Assembly: GCA_961205875.1 (NCBI GenBank)
Contig: OY540821.1
Span: 11,656,001 to 11,720,000, forward strand
Direction: 5' to 3'
Length of the DNA stretch: 64,000 nucleotides
Source: Sialis fuliginosa
Lineage: Eukaryota > Arthropoda > Insecta > Megaloptera > Sialidae
This document shows, piece after piece, positions 12,201 to 24,425 of the stretch. How positions within the stretch are numbered: position 1 is the stretch's first letter; each line of letters begins with the position of its first letter. The notes below the pieces were generated by a model. It did not search any database. It was not told where the DNA came from and was given only the letters and a program-made list of their open reading frames with translations. Position numbers and translations under genes: made by a program.

Positions 12201-12893
12201 ATGATACTACTTACATTGCCGTGCTAAGGAAAAAGGCAGTAATATAATTTTTTCAAAATTTTTGTTTTTGGTACCGTTATATTCTATAAACTATTAATTT
12301 CTACACGTTACTAAGGAGAAGCAATAAAATATGGATTACTACGATTCTGAAGTCTTATTATTTTACTGTCTTTCGTAATTTGATTGCTTATTCAAAGTGA
12401 GAAGGCAATTAAATACTTTTATCTTATTTAAAATATAAAGGCAGTAAAGGTTGTAATTTTGATACTAGCTATAATCACCTTCAAATTATTTTTACAGTTA
12501 AGTAGGACATGTAAGTGCTAAAAACTTTGATCACATTTTTATCAACATCGTATATATATATAATTAAACGTAAATTCCCAAATTTGGGTTGAATGTTTAT
12601 CATTTACCTCCTAACACAATTATTTTTGATAAAAAAAGCGAGGATATTATTAAATAAATATTTATTTAAAAGTATAATCAAATTTAATTTTTAGTAAAAA
12701 TCATTTAGTGCCTATTATGGAATTAAGTCAGTAGCGGGAGGGTTATGCACATATTGACAGTATCACTATTGTTTTCAATGGCGTACAAATGTTTTTCTTT
12801 TAAAAGTCGAATCTTCGGGGCAATTGAATGAAATTGCTTATTGAATACTTAAATTTCTACATGCCACCCTGTATGCACACATGTTAGTACAAA

Positions 12894-12928
12894 TGTGTGT
12901 GGGTGTGTGCGTGTGTGTGTGTGTGTGT
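12894..12928. repeat. (GT)n microsatellite
   Basis: About 35 bp of GT repeats with one GC interruption, next to the 13.1-kb exon candidate. Confidence 0.9.
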
Positions 12929-13017
12929 AAGTCTTCAAATTAGGGCACGTGCTCGAACTAACGATGTCCACCCCGGAGGCAAACGGGCCTCTACTGGGAC
13001 CACCTCCCCATTCTTAC

Positions 13018-13177
13018 ACATCGCCCTTGTGTTGTCGTCTTCACGTCCTTCACGTTTATGTTCTTGTTGAATTTAACGGCAGTGGCGTCGTTAATCATAC
13101 CAAATGTCCCAACTTGGATACATAGTGATTCAGTGAATAATTTCTCACCGAAAACGCTGTCATCTAAATTCACAAAA
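13018..13177 (-). CDS. candidate internal exon, unrecognised protein
   Basis: A 160-bp minus-strand island with one open frame of 53 codons and coding-like composition in AT-rich DNA. The donor is TGT|GTAAGA, close to consensus. Two acceptors are possible: ctaccag at 13178, or tttag ending at 13164. The inner one begins with 2 nt and would join the phase-1 end of the 17.0-kb candidate exon. The peptide contains DDSVFGEKLFTESLCIQVGT, then FGMINDATAVKFNKNINVKD. I do not recognise the family. It has two cysteines, no obvious membrane segment and no low-complexity run. A GT microsatellite follows about 90 bp downstream in transcription sense. It is one of the better exon candidates in the window but is unproven without RNA or homologues. 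Confidence 0.4.
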
Positions 13178-13199
13178 CTGGTAGAATAATGTGTATTTA

Positions 13200-14430
13200 A
13201 GGTTTCTGTGGGTTTTGACTAATTGTTGATAATTTTCTTGTTTTATTATCTTTTTTACATATCGGTGATTTTTGTATGAAGTTCAACACAATGAATATTT
13301 AAATTATATATAAATATTCATATTGAAAATATTTAAGAAACTGTAGGTCCATATTTCGTAATATATTTAGTATGACATATGAATAAAACAATTTTTTTAT
13401 TGAACATTATCAGATAAATGGTACTTTTTTCATTCAAACTTTCAATAACAAAAAAATTGTTTGGAGACAAATTTTCCTCAAAAATGAAACTCCAAAAAAA
13501 AATTATAAAATATTAACAATATTTGGAAAAAGAAAAATACTGTTAATTTAATTTTTGATAGTAGGTATTTTGAAATGTATCCAAAAAGTTCAAATTAATT
13601 TGTTAACCAAACAAGAGATACTTATAGCATGAGTTTCGATAGCGTCGCCATTTTTATTCAAATCGGCGGAAACGCGATTGATTTAAAAATTCATAAATGT
13701 ATTATTTTTAGCAAGCATAAAAAAATTAATAAAAATTCAACATAATTAAATAATATGAATTAATGATATTAATTGATAAAATCATAAAATATGGCTGTGG
13801 GTTATTACAATCAAACAGAAATCGATTCAGGCTGTCAGTATATAGTTATACTTTATTTTATATTTTATATAATGGTACTAATAAATAATTTAAAAAAGTA
13901 AATCAAAATATACATAATAATAAAAATGAATAACATTTAAACCGAAATAAAAATTGGTAGAATTCTCGTAATATAAAGCCACTAAAAGATCATGGAAAAA
14001 ACGCTTACAAGGACAATTTATTCAAATATTAATAGATAAAGGAATAGCTTATAATATGTTAAATCTACTGAATAGTTATAAATGACCGTTCCAATGTATC
14101 AAAGAAAAAATACATTATGTCACTTTAAATTGTATTTTTAAGCAGAAGAAAAAATTTGTATAATGTGAAATAAAAATATGGGAATACATATTGAAATGAG
14201 AAAGAAAAGTGTAATATACATTATGTAAAATGTTTTCATGATTTAAGTTTCTTTTTTTAAATTTCTTGATTAAAACAAGAAGACGTCTGGTATTAGAAAA
14301 TATTCGCTGTAATTTGACGAAAAAAAAAACTGATGTATTCGAGAACAATGTAAAAATAATTTTATTCAATATTTAAGCTTTTTTTTCCTTAAAATTGATT
14401 ATAAGAAAGCATTGGAAGATATATTCAATA
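13200..14430. other. AT-rich DNA without features
   Basis: Apart from the weak repeat J similarity at 13.76-13.84 kb, nothing is recognisable. Confidence 0.5.
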
Positions 14431-14433
14431 CAC

Positions 14434-15582
14434 CAGTGGCGTACTAAGAAGAGGGCGGTGGTTAACCACGAGTACCAAGGTAAAAGTTTTACCCTATTGA
14501 TTATAGTTTCTATCATTAAAAAAACTATACAAATGTGTCAGAATGTAGGTATCAATCATTAGAATTTGGACATATTTTTTTTTTTTTTTTTAACTCAAAA
14601 ATAGTCCCTGTAAGGAAGATCAAACTTAGCAATTTATAAAATAAAATTTACAAAAAAAAAGAAATTATGCCTAAATATACAAAAAATTTACGTAACACAA
14701 GTACTAACAACCGTAAAGTGTTATAATTTACACGCATATTTTTTTAATCTGACATTTATAGTCATTAGCATAATATACATAATGTGTGCAAATAACCTAA
14801 AATGTTTAAGGTATATTTAACATGTATGTTAATTGAATAAGATGGCAATTATTTCTACTGCATGAAAATTTACAGTATAAATAAATTTTGCTTAATCGGT
14901 AATTATGAAAATATGTATATTTCTAACCAGGACCGGTATTTGTAATTTTCATGACTTGAAGTATGTTACTCAATAACGAATAGATAATAAAGTTAAATTG
15001 TTTAAACATATTTTTAATAAATAAAATTAAAAATGTTAAGAAAAATTAAATTTTTATTCTTTGGCTAATTTTAAGTACTTTTTATTATTTTTTTATATGT
15101 ATTTTACTGTTTGTAAATTTTTATAAAAGTTGATCCTTAAGAGATAAAAATAAAAATATACAAAATTATGGGTCTTTTCGTAGTTTGCGCCCATTACAAT
15201 TTTTAATAAAGACACTTTGAACTACCATTTTCCCAAATTAAAAACAGTTCAAATTCATGGTATCGCAGAGTTTATTCTACACAATTCTTTACTACTCAAT
15301 ATTGAACGGTTTAGGCAGCGTATTGCAAAAGAGTGCGCTGGCGGCAAACTTATTTCCGACTTGATTTATTATTATCGTCACTGCTTATTCCTTGTGTTAC
15401 CTAACGTAACAAAATATATACTAAAAAAACACGTAAATCGGATAAGTGGTTTTTGAGTGGTAAGCGCACTAACGGACAGACGGACAAACAGAGAAACGTT
15501 GCGTTGTATAATATGTAAGGAAGTGTCAAATAACCTCGCCTGTCAAAGAAATCAAAATTAGAATATAAAAAATACGCCACTG
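14434..15582. mobile_element. possible CAGTGGCGTA-bounded element
   Basis: CAGTGGCGTACTAAG at the left and AATACGCCACTG at the right are inverted over about 10 bp. Repeat G copy 2 is nested inside. No matching target duplication is seen, so the two ends may not belong together. Confidence 0.35.
15255..15520 (+). repeat. retroposon-like repeat G, copy 2
   Basis: It starts at GGTATCGCAGAGTTTATTCT and follows copy 1 to AACGTTGCGTTGTATAATAT. The GC-rich head is missing. It lies within the larger CAGTGGCG-bounded segment 14434-15582. The 79-codon frame over it is the repeat, not a gene. Confidence 0.8.
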
Positions 15583-15639
15583 TATTTTTTTGTATTCTCA
15601 TCGGCACTTATCGGTTTTTTCCGTAGCACACGTCCGAAG

Positions 15640-15735
15640 GCAATAAGTCACGTGACATCAGCTACACCAATCATTGGTAAGCGTGACCGTTGACGTTTGC
15701 TATTTTATAACCCTTTGGGTATTCTTCAGTCAACG
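15640..15735 (+). promoter_or_regulatory. putative core promoter
   Basis: Within 100 bp there are CACGTGAC at about 15650, CCAATCATTGG at about 15668, TGACG, TATTTTATAA at 15701 and the arthropod-initiator-like TTCAGTCA with its A at 15728. The TATA-to-initiator spacing is about 27 bp. The segment is less AT-rich than its flanks and matches no repeat in the window. No convincing coding sequence follows, so it could also be an LTR or an enhancer. Confidence 0.3.
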
Positions 15736-16404
15736 CACACGTATTTATGAAAAGAGAGAGTCTTACAAGATTTACATTGTACACTGATCGTTTTGTCTTT
15801 GTCCAACAGAACTGATTCATAGACGTACGTCGAGAAGTTGGATAGCTCTCTGTTAATTAAAGAATTTTTGGGTGAAATTAGATTGAAAGTCATTTTGACT
15901 CTAAATCAATATGAGACCGTTTTTGCGGAGGATGTTTATTGGAAGACGACGTTCATGGAACGAAGAAATTATACTCTCAAAGGAAATATACTTTTATTTT
16001 ATTTGTTTTCTTGAATTTTGTCTTGTGTTGTATTTCGGTAATATTAGACGTTTTTTTTAACATTTGGCAGTCTTCATTAAGAAGTTTATTTTGGCATGCC
16101 AATTATAACGTTTTTATTTTATTTTTGTACATGGTTTGTTAGTTTGATTCTTAGAAAATAAAATGACCCAGAAACGTATAAATACCACAAATTCCTGGAA
16201 AGTAAAAAAATCTCCGGGAGATTCGATTCTGTGGCTAGAAGTCCAAAAGTTATCCGATTTAAATAAAATTCACGTTATTTGCTCATAAAAATTAAAAAAA
16301 ATTATCCGATTTTTAAAAATTCATTTCATAAACGATTTCATGAGACAATAATTACAAAATTTTTAAAACTTATATTAATAAAAATTAATAAACGAGGTAC
16401 AAAA

Positions 16405-16551
16405 CATATATGACAGTTCTCTTTGAGTTTTTGACAGATAGTTGCTTGCGAAGTAAGTTGGTTTAGTAAATTTACTTTACATACCTTTGCTTTTAGTTTT
16501 TACTTACTATGCATGTATCTGTCAAAAACTTCAAAAGAACTGTCATATAAG
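16405..16551. mobile_element. short inverted-repeat element
   Basis: ATATATGACAGTTCTCTTTG plus TTTTTGACAGATA on the left is mirrored by TATCTGTCAAAAACTTC plus AAGAACTGTCATATAAG on the right: arms of about 34 bp around a 75-bp centre. A half-copy occurs at 24.95 kb. Confidence 0.8.
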
Positions 16552-16976
16552 TTTGATACCCCGTTTGAAAGTATTTGCATGTTTATAAATATTTGTTAGC
16601 TAGGCTGTAATATCGTTATTTTGTATACAACAGTAGAACATAATTATTGTCCGCCAGTCGGGGCAATGTAACGTTATTACTGTTTTTTTGTATTTTTTTC
16701 TACTCCGAGTTTTTTCCCCTCACCTGACCTAATATACATTCCATCGAGTAATTTTTGATCGTTGACTTTCGAGTTTTTTTATATTCGTTAAGTGTTCTCC
16801 CCTCCCCCTGCTTTACTATTAATTATTATACATGGGTACATACAAAATGTAAACTTATTAACCTAACAGACAAAACGTTCTGTTTTCCTAGAATATTATA
16901 CACGAAGAACAGTGTAAATATAGACAAGAAAACCAGACACGAGATTTGATTCTTGTGTAGATAAATAATTCAGAAC

Positions 16977-17069
16977 CTTCAGTGTAAAGTCCTTCTGGGT
17001 CATTGGCGTCGTGTTTAAATGGATTGTATGTACTCGCCGAATGACGTATCTCGAGATTGAATCTTTGTT
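16977..17069 (-). CDS. candidate internal exon, unrecognised protein
   Basis: A 93-bp minus-strand island: 2 nt, 30 codons, 1 nt. The acceptor is ...ctgaccgag, with an alternative AG 7 nt further in. The donor GAAG|GTTCTG is weak. The peptide contains FNLEIRHSASTYNPFKHDAN followed by DPEGLYTE, a hydrophilic composition unlike the Phe/Ile/Tyr-rich chance frames elsewhere. The trailing single base joins in phase with the inner acceptor of the 13.1-kb candidate, giving an Asp codon at the junction. No family is recognised. The weak donor is the main reason for caution. Confidence 0.35.
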
Positions 17070-17099
17070 CTCGGTCAGTTGTGGTCATCCAACAAAAAA

Positions 17100-19005
17100 T
17101 ATACCACATTTGTATTTTACAACATTTATTTTAGATCATTGTTATCTAAAAATATTTATTATATCATCAGTTTTTAAAACTAAAATCTTGTTAGATTTCA
17201 TGAATTAAATAAATCGCTTTTCGATATATTTTTTCGAATGATTGATAATTTGAACTTAATAAATCCACTTTTGGAAGTAAAAGGTAGGTAATTTTATTAT
17301 GTAAACTCAATTGTATTTTCATGAAACATCTTAGCTTCCCACATTCTATAGATAAGCTTTAAATCTTCTTAACTGAACACACAAAAGTTAATTTTTATTA
17401 CAAAGCTTTATAAAATATTAAAGAAAAAAATATGTAAACATTTCTGGAAACTCATAAATATAAAAATCGCTATTAAATTGCACCGGAGAACCTAAAGAAA
17501 AGAATAAAACAGCTATAAAGTTAGCACAAGCATTGCCTATTACTTTATTTTTAGAGCAAACTGGAGCGAAATAAAAAAAAAGGATGCGAATTTTATTTGT
17601 ATAAATTAATTATATATACCGACTTTACGGCTTATGTTTAAAAACATTGTTTCTTAAAAAACATGCTCCCTTTTCGAAGATCAGAATATGAAGAGATTTT
17701 TTCGTACATCATACTTATATATAAATCTGTAAATAAATTTTGAGCCTATAGGTCTTTTTATAGGCAATATAATCTAGACTGTATTTATTTTTTCTGATTT
17801 TACACGAAAGTGATTTTGATGGAACTTTCACTGGTAGGAAGCCTAAGACCCCGCGATGATTAAAATTGTTTTATTCTAGCTTTAAGAGTTATAAATTCCT
17901 ATTTAATTTAAAAATCTACCATTGGTGCCGCGGAACTTTCTTATATGCTGTACTGAAAGTAAAGTGTGGTATTTCTGATTATATTAAAAAGTTGTTTTGG
18001 CTTAATGAAAAAGGATAAAAAATGATTATGACATAAATTATAAAATTGAAAATTATTTTTTCTCATTCCTACCGTTTCAAAAATAATTTAAAAATTGACA
18101 AGAATAAACACATTTTCGTATGTCAGATCGTTTTCAAAAATAGGTTTTTTATTAAATATAATATTTCGCTCTTCTACGATTTGTCATTTTTAAGTTACAT
18201 CGTTTACAGACAGACATACAGATTGACAAAGACAATGCGAAAACAGAAAATCAGAAATTAAAAAAATTGGCTTTACAATACTTAATATAAGGTCGTATAA
18301 TAAAGGAAAAATAAAGGCTCCGTTTATTAAAAAAAAATATATATATTTTTGAATAACTTTGAGTTATTTTATGGCAAAATAATATATAGTATTTGCCATT
18401 TAATGTCTTGACTTATACCCAGAATACGTGATTATCAGAACTGATAAAATATTATCTGGAATACTTGTTAACAGAACACAAATAAAAATAAATCACCGAA
18501 AAAAAAATCTTCAACAGCGATAAATTTAAAAAGGAAAGTACCATAAAATCGTTGATATAAACTAACGTATAAAATTCAATAGAATCACTAGTTTAGTAGC
18601 TATAACAAACATGTCCCTTCTTGCTATCCCACCACCTTCTAAAAAAAAGCTTCTGATATTGAAAAACGGCCTTAAGTTATGAACCTCAGAAAAATGCCTT
18701 AAGGAGTTTGGCAAAAAATATTCTCTTATACAAAAAGGATATGATACTTGATGAAAATATGGATAGTAGCTAACTGTATCATCAAAAGAAGATATCGATT
18801 TGACCAATCACAGTGCAGTATTTCACTTATTGCTGATAATATTTAATACGTTTATCCGAGTATAAAAAAATATACTCGTTCAGTGATACCGAATCGTAAA
18901 TACAAAAAGAAATAAATTTTATCGACTCATTTTTTACGATCAAATACTTGACCGTTATGTGGTGATGTAAGATAGTTTGATACATAAACAAAAAAAAAAG
19001 AGAAA
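17100..19005. other. AT-rich DNA, mostly featureless
   Basis: It contains the short repeat at 17.74 kb and an ACAGACAGACA-type fragment near 18.2 kb. The 81-codon frame at 18562-18807 (minus) has no recognisable domain. Confidence 0.45.
17740..17860 (-). repeat. short repeat with AAAGTTCCATC core
   Basis: The minus strand reads CAGTGAAAGTTCCATCAAAA, matching 5503-5530 (CAGTGAAAGTTCCATCGAGA), with TTAGGCTT upstream in both. It is a fragment of a widespread retroposon-like tail. Confidence 0.45.
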
Positions 19006-19010
19006 GAATA

Positions 19011-19569
19011 AGGTAAAGGCACCAGTCATGGCCAATATAAGAGCAAGTTTTCGTTTTTTTTGGATTAATGGGCTTGTTTTTTGTAATTCTCATAAACTCA
19101 TGTTACTAATAAAACAAGTAACTCTTTATTTAAACAACAAAGTCCGCAAATATAGTTTGTTTTTTAAATTATAGCATTTTATTTTGTTCATGTTTTTTCT
19201 CCAGTAATGGCAAAGGTAAAACCAGTAATAAGCACGCAGTGATGGACACTTACTAATGATTACAAAATGATAAGTACTACGACACAAACGATATAAAAGA
19301 AAGAATCGTCAAATTTGAAACAATGTAAAGCAGTTGCTATGATAATATAATAATTAATTAATAAATTATACTAATAATTAATTTAAATGTCCACCATTTT
19401 GGCACCTATTGGCCGATTATCATCAAATCACGCTGTAAGACAGTTAAATATATATAGATTAATATTCAGAAATGGTAATAATCAAATATCAACACATATT
19501 TCTAATTCAGTACATTTAATTAAAATTTTTCCATTACTGGGGTCCTTGCCAAGACTGGTGCCACTACCT
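19011..19569 (-). mobile_element. Family A MITE, full length (559 bp)
   Basis: Left end AGGTAAAGGCACCAGTCATGG and right end AAGACTGGTGCCACTACCT form inverted repeats of about 20 bp, flanked by TA at 19009-19010 and 19570-19571. It is nearly colinear with the 40.35-kb copy in reverse orientation. Small ATG frames inside (for example 19387-19593) are chance translations of the element. Confidence 0.92.
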
Positions 19570-19685
19570 TATATTGCTATTACTGTAAGTTAGAACGAAT
19601 GAATTTTGTTAATATTTACATCAATATCAAATGAAACCCAAGTTGTACCTACTTTAAATAATATGGCAAAAATTAAATGTTAACC

Positions 19686-19705
19686 TGGAGGGGGGGGGGG
19701 GGGGT
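19686..19705. repeat. poly-G tract
   Basis: A run of about 17 G preceding TTAACCCC. A second run of similar length is at 36597-36612. Confidence 0.8.
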
Positions 19706-20532
19706 TAACCCCTATCTCTTGGGTGCTTCACTGTATACAAATGATTGAACAACGAAATACGATGACATGACGTATATTACACCAATACCAATTTAATGCA
19801 ATGCTGAGCTTTTGACCGCATACGTTTATTATATTACCGTCAAAATGTCATGATACAATTTCCCCTATTATAAGAAAATCTAACCTAACAAAATATGATA
19901 TAAAAATTATCTTATCGATTTTAAAACTAGGTAAATAAGTTTTCATGGTAATTTCGGTACACAATATAAACAAATTTGCAATTAAAAAATTATAAATTAA
20001 AACACAGCTACAAAATGGCTGCCGTTCCAAAATTTTGAACACGTATATGTTAAATGAAAATTTGACGATAAATCGTCGTTGTAATTTATGTAAATTATTT
20101 ATATTAATTAATGTTAATTAAAAAGAAAGAGACCCACCTTTTGGTAAAAAGGACGTCGAAGGGTTAACCTCCCAGTTTAAACTGCAAGGTAATTCTCTGT
20201 CTGTTCATTGCAGTCGTACTTTGATGTTTTTCACTCATCACTCACTGTTTATAGCTCGTATAATGTTTATAATTTCATATTCTTATTACACTATGACAGT
20301 AACTATAAAAATATTACAACAGAACTCTAAAATAAGTGTTTTGATAATTAAAAACTGTTTTTATTTTCGCGATAAGATATGACGACTGTCATATGTCAAA
20401 AAACGCGTTAAACTATCTTGCTCTAACTTGTCTCTCGCTAGTACTTGTGCTGCCTCGAGAACGTACAGTAACCCCCTCTCTATTAGGTTACTTATACTTA
20501 TCGGGTCGCGCACCAAATTACAAATATTAATA

Positions 20533-20696
20533 AGGTACTGGCACCATTCTTTGATATGACCACAGTAATGGCTATTTTTTAATAATATGTACTGAATTAG
20601 AAATATTTGTTGATATTTGATTGCTACCATTTCTGAATATTAATCTATATATTCGTACATTTAACTGTCTTACAGCGTAATTTGGTGCCAGTACCT
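20533..20696 (+). mobile_element. Family A 164-bp deletion derivative
   Basis: Both ends are intact (AGGTACTGGCACCATTC and GGTGCCAGTACCT), with TA on each side at 20531-20532 and 20697-20698. The inside keeps only the first ~145 bp of the full element and then switches directly into the right terminal repeat at a TTTGGTG junction. Confidence 0.9.
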
Positions 20697-20938
20697 TATT
20701 GTTTAATATTAAAATTAGCTATCCATTTCCAACATTCAGGTAAGAGAAAACAATATTTTGTATATTGAAATGAAAAATAAAATTAATAATAGTGCCGATA
20801 CAATTCGATAGAAAAAAATCTGATAGCTTTTTATATGACACTTTGTAGTTATTTTTGACTCGCTATTTTGAAAACCTAACCATAAGTTCTTATAATAAAT
20901 ATAATAAATAAATAAATACTTACATTGCTAATTGTATA

Positions 20939-21288
20939 CAGTGTATTCCAAGTTGATTAAGACATAGGAAATTTAACATGGGGGCAATTAGAAGTGTTGT
21001 AGTAACCTAATGTGTGATTGGTGCATTTTGAAATGCCGCCACAAAATTTAATAAAATAGTAATTAGTATTTTGTTTTCAAATTTATATCTGCCAAAAAAT
21101 ATTATTATAATTTTATCTAGGATGCTTACTTTCATTTCATTAATGTATTTTATTCTTTATTAAAGTTGAAAACAAAATACTGTTGATTAATTTAAAATTT
21201 ATCAGTTAATTTGACCAAAGGTTACTACAACATATCTAACTGTCCCCATGTTAAATTTCCTATGTCTCAATCAACTTGGAATACACTG
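20939..21288. mobile_element. 350-bp MITE with ~65-bp inverted repeats
   Basis: The left arm starts CAGTGTATTCCAAGTTGATT and continues through GACATAGGAAATTTAACATG. The right arm is its inverse, ending AATCAACTTGGAATACACTG apart from one mismatch (TCAATCAACTTGG). TATA flanks both sides (20935-20938 and 21289-21292), so the target duplication is TA or TATA. It has no coding capacity. Confidence 0.9.
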
Positions 21289-21289
21289 T

Positions 21290-24175
21290 ATAACAAAAAA
21301 GAAGCTATTTAAACAAAATAAAAATAAATCGTAAAAGTAACCTCAATCCACCTCTGCCTATAATCAGTAAAACTAGACAAGTAGTTCCGCGAGTAGATAT
21401 AGTCCCATATTCTCTACCTTATATGTATCATTGACATAGACTCTTAAGGTGATTAGGGGGTTTATTGGAATAGGGGTACGCATCCGCATGTGTGTTTGAA
21501 GAGCAGATTAAAGTAAAACGTGTATGTACGTATACCTTTAAATAACCGCGCATTATCTAAATGCAAGTAATTTGGGGCTTTGAATAGAATGTTTTGTTGA
21601 ATATCAGGAGTTACGTTAAATGTTGATTCTTAGTTATTTATAATAGATTATTCGGCATATTATGTTGAATTTCAGAGGGGGGTATACAATATCAAGATTA
21701 GTACAGGTTGTTCTCACACGTCATCGTAATATTTTAAACCCCTCTCCTTAATATCAAGTCACATTATCACGCCCCTCCCTCCCAATTTACTATACGTACA
21801 TTACTAGGTATATACAGGGTTATTCATTCGAAGTGTAACCAATTTCAGACCTGCATATTTTTCAAACCACTGAAAATTTGGTTAATCACAGTTCACTATA
21901 TTGTTTACAAGCGTACAAAAGCATTTTGGTCTGAATTTTATAGATGTTTATCGATGACACATTATCAAAATTATTTTGAAAAAATATAAATACAAATTGA
22001 ATGTGAACGCAAAAATAGTAATAAATAATGACAAAAACTAGCACCGTTACAAACTGGAAAACAGCAGTGTGTCTTTATTACATTAATACCACATGAAATA
22101 TATCTAGCGGATTTGTTGAACCAGTATGAAAATTAGATTTTCTAATTATACAGTATTTTGTAGAACCGCTCCAGATCTAATTATGGCAACCATACGAAAT
22201 GTGTCGTCGGTATGCAGTACATAATATATAATTTATGGGAACCACTGGAGCAAATATAGTTCTGGAATAGTTAACTACTTTAAAATGTGTTTGCATTTAC
22301 ATGTAGGTAAAGGTTGACTTTTTGTTTAATTTGTTTCTATGAATACACACATTTAATTTAATCTCTAATTATAATCAATAGGGCCGGTTTTAGTGACCCC
22401 CTTTTACTCTTATTAAAATTTAACAATTTTTAAAACTATATTGTTAATTATGTGTATGTATACATATTGTATAAAAAAATATTTGTTCGATTTTCAATCG
22501 AAAAAATGCTTAAAATAATATTTTTTCAATCAAATAATTTTTTTTCCGCCATATCAGTAAAAAACAAACCAATAGCAATTCAGTATTTTGACGTCTAACA
22601 TGTATTCCGGACGTCATACCGCTCACAGATGTGCCAGACGCGTTTGTTAACACGTGACACTTGATTGTATATTATGGTAAAAAAGACTAAGATACTTTTA
22701 CTATAGGTACTATTAAATACCCTAACGATACATTTTTTAAAATTATTTTAAGAGGGTGAATTACTGAACCGATTTTATTGAGATTTTCATTACTATCTAC
22801 GCTGTGAAAATCAGTGACTTAATAAACACGGTATGGTTAAGTACTCCTGAGATACGGGGGAAATCTAAAATAAAAATAATATAAAAAATTCCTATACATC
22901 ACGCAAGAATTCGCACCCCTCGTCACTGTGTTAAATAAAAGCGCCAAACCATAATTATATAATCGGCGATGTCAGCGCCACCTATTTGAATACTAATATC
23001 GAAAACGTCAATTGGTACAGGCAACGACATCTGTGAATAATAAATGAAAGTAAACTGACGAAACAAAACACATAGGTACGTTAGCAGAATATATATAGAT
23101 GAGGGGTAACAACATTTTTTAAGGGAGGATAATAAAGTTATCCTATATATTATTAATTAAATAAAACGACCAAGTGCGTGTTGGGCACGCATATGTTAGA
23201 GTTCCGTAGTCATTCTCACTACGATTTATAAAAAAAATGTTCATTTATTATTGGTACAGTGTTTGTTATAATTTTCATTAAAAGTACTAATTAAAAACTA
23301 AACAGGATTTTTTTGCATCGATAGTTTAAAAATTAGAGGGGGGGGACGCTCTGATAACCACATAGAAAAGAAAATATATCGTGACTTAAGGGTTAAAGGT
23401 CAAAAATTACTACATATACTAACTAAAATATACTTATATATAATAAAAATCAACTACCTGAAAGTAGAATATTAGAAAAAAAAAAAATTAACAAATTTTG
23501 GGGGACCCAAAGTACCCCGCTCTATACTACAAAGGTTAAAAATATTTTTCCAATAAGAACTACAGTTAGAACTTCGATGAATTAAAGCACACTTTCATAA
23601 TTTCAAAAACCCCACTACTGTATATTAAATATGATATTATGACCACCCATTTAATTCTGACGTTATATACCCCCACCCCTTTCTCGTTTCCTAGTGCTGA
23701 TGGTGATTAATGAAGACATCACTGTCACGAGGCCTGTCGTCATTTGTAGCGCTCGTTCATTATATAACCAATTTCAACCATTACAGAATCAGGGACGATT
23801 GAAAAATGGACGGATTTATTTCAATACCATGTAAAATGCAAATGAATAAATTATAGGTCGGTTAATAAAATATTATAAGCCCGTTTTGTACGTCAAATAT
23901 TTGTACCATTCATGCTGTTTCATCATTAAGTAATCGTGACAATTTTAAATTGCATTTCAAGATTAACGTATTATACATAACACTTTAAACCATTTGAAAA
24001 AAATGTTGATACTAAATTGACTTTAAGACTTTGATGATATAGCAATACGTGGAAAATGTTTAATAATAGTTTTATTACAAATTAAATTTATATCCCCGGG
24101 TAACACTAAATGTGAAAACAGCGAACGTTCCCATACTTTCAAATCCTGAACACAAACTATATCTGTAGATCGAGG
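21290..24175. other. unassigned DNA with probable transposon debris
   Basis: GC-richer scraps at 22.6, 22.9 and 23.7 kb look repeat-derived but match nothing else in the window. No gene is seen. Confidence 0.4.
23158..23215 (+). repeat. transposon-derived fragment
   Basis: CGACCAAGTGCGTGTTGGGC followed by GAGTTCCGTAG resembles a layout often seen in insect repeats (GACCAAGTGCG ... GGGTTCCGTA). No other copy occurs in the window. Confidence 0.35.
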
Positions 24176-24179
24176 ATGT

Positions 24180-24425
24180 AATTTTATGCAAAAAACTTTA
24201 TATGAACATGTGTCCGGAAATTCTTCGTGAGGGAGCTACAGTATTCCAAAAATTTTGTCCAAAATTAGTGTTTATTAATTATTTAGGGGACCCATTGTGG
24301 TACAGTTATGAAATTTGATAACCGGTTTATTATTAGTAAGTGTTATTGATTTCCAGTATCAAGCAATAATAATTTAGACCAGAGGTGTATGGGGCCAATG
24401 GGCCCGCCAATTCTTATCAATTATT
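24180..24425 (+). repeat. dispersed repeat F, copy 1
   Basis: TATGAACATGTGTCCGGAAA, CATTGTGGTACAGTTATGAA and GGGGCCAATGGGCCCGCCAA recur in the same order at 54.66-54.87 kb. No coding frame is seen. It is probably a transposon fragment. Confidence 0.75.

Noticed and set aside
18827-19593. Frames of 65-88 codons on both strands near 19 kb
   Set aside because: They lie wholly or partly in Family A, whose 40.8-kb copy encodes the same start (MRITKNKPINP). They are translations of a non-coding MITE or chance.
20361-20520. Minus-strand frame LLYVLEAAQVLARDKLEQDS ending in a stop
   Set aside because: It looks protein-like, but the patch holds a TATGAC/GTCATA palindrome and resembles transposon sequence. 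There is no clear acceptor.
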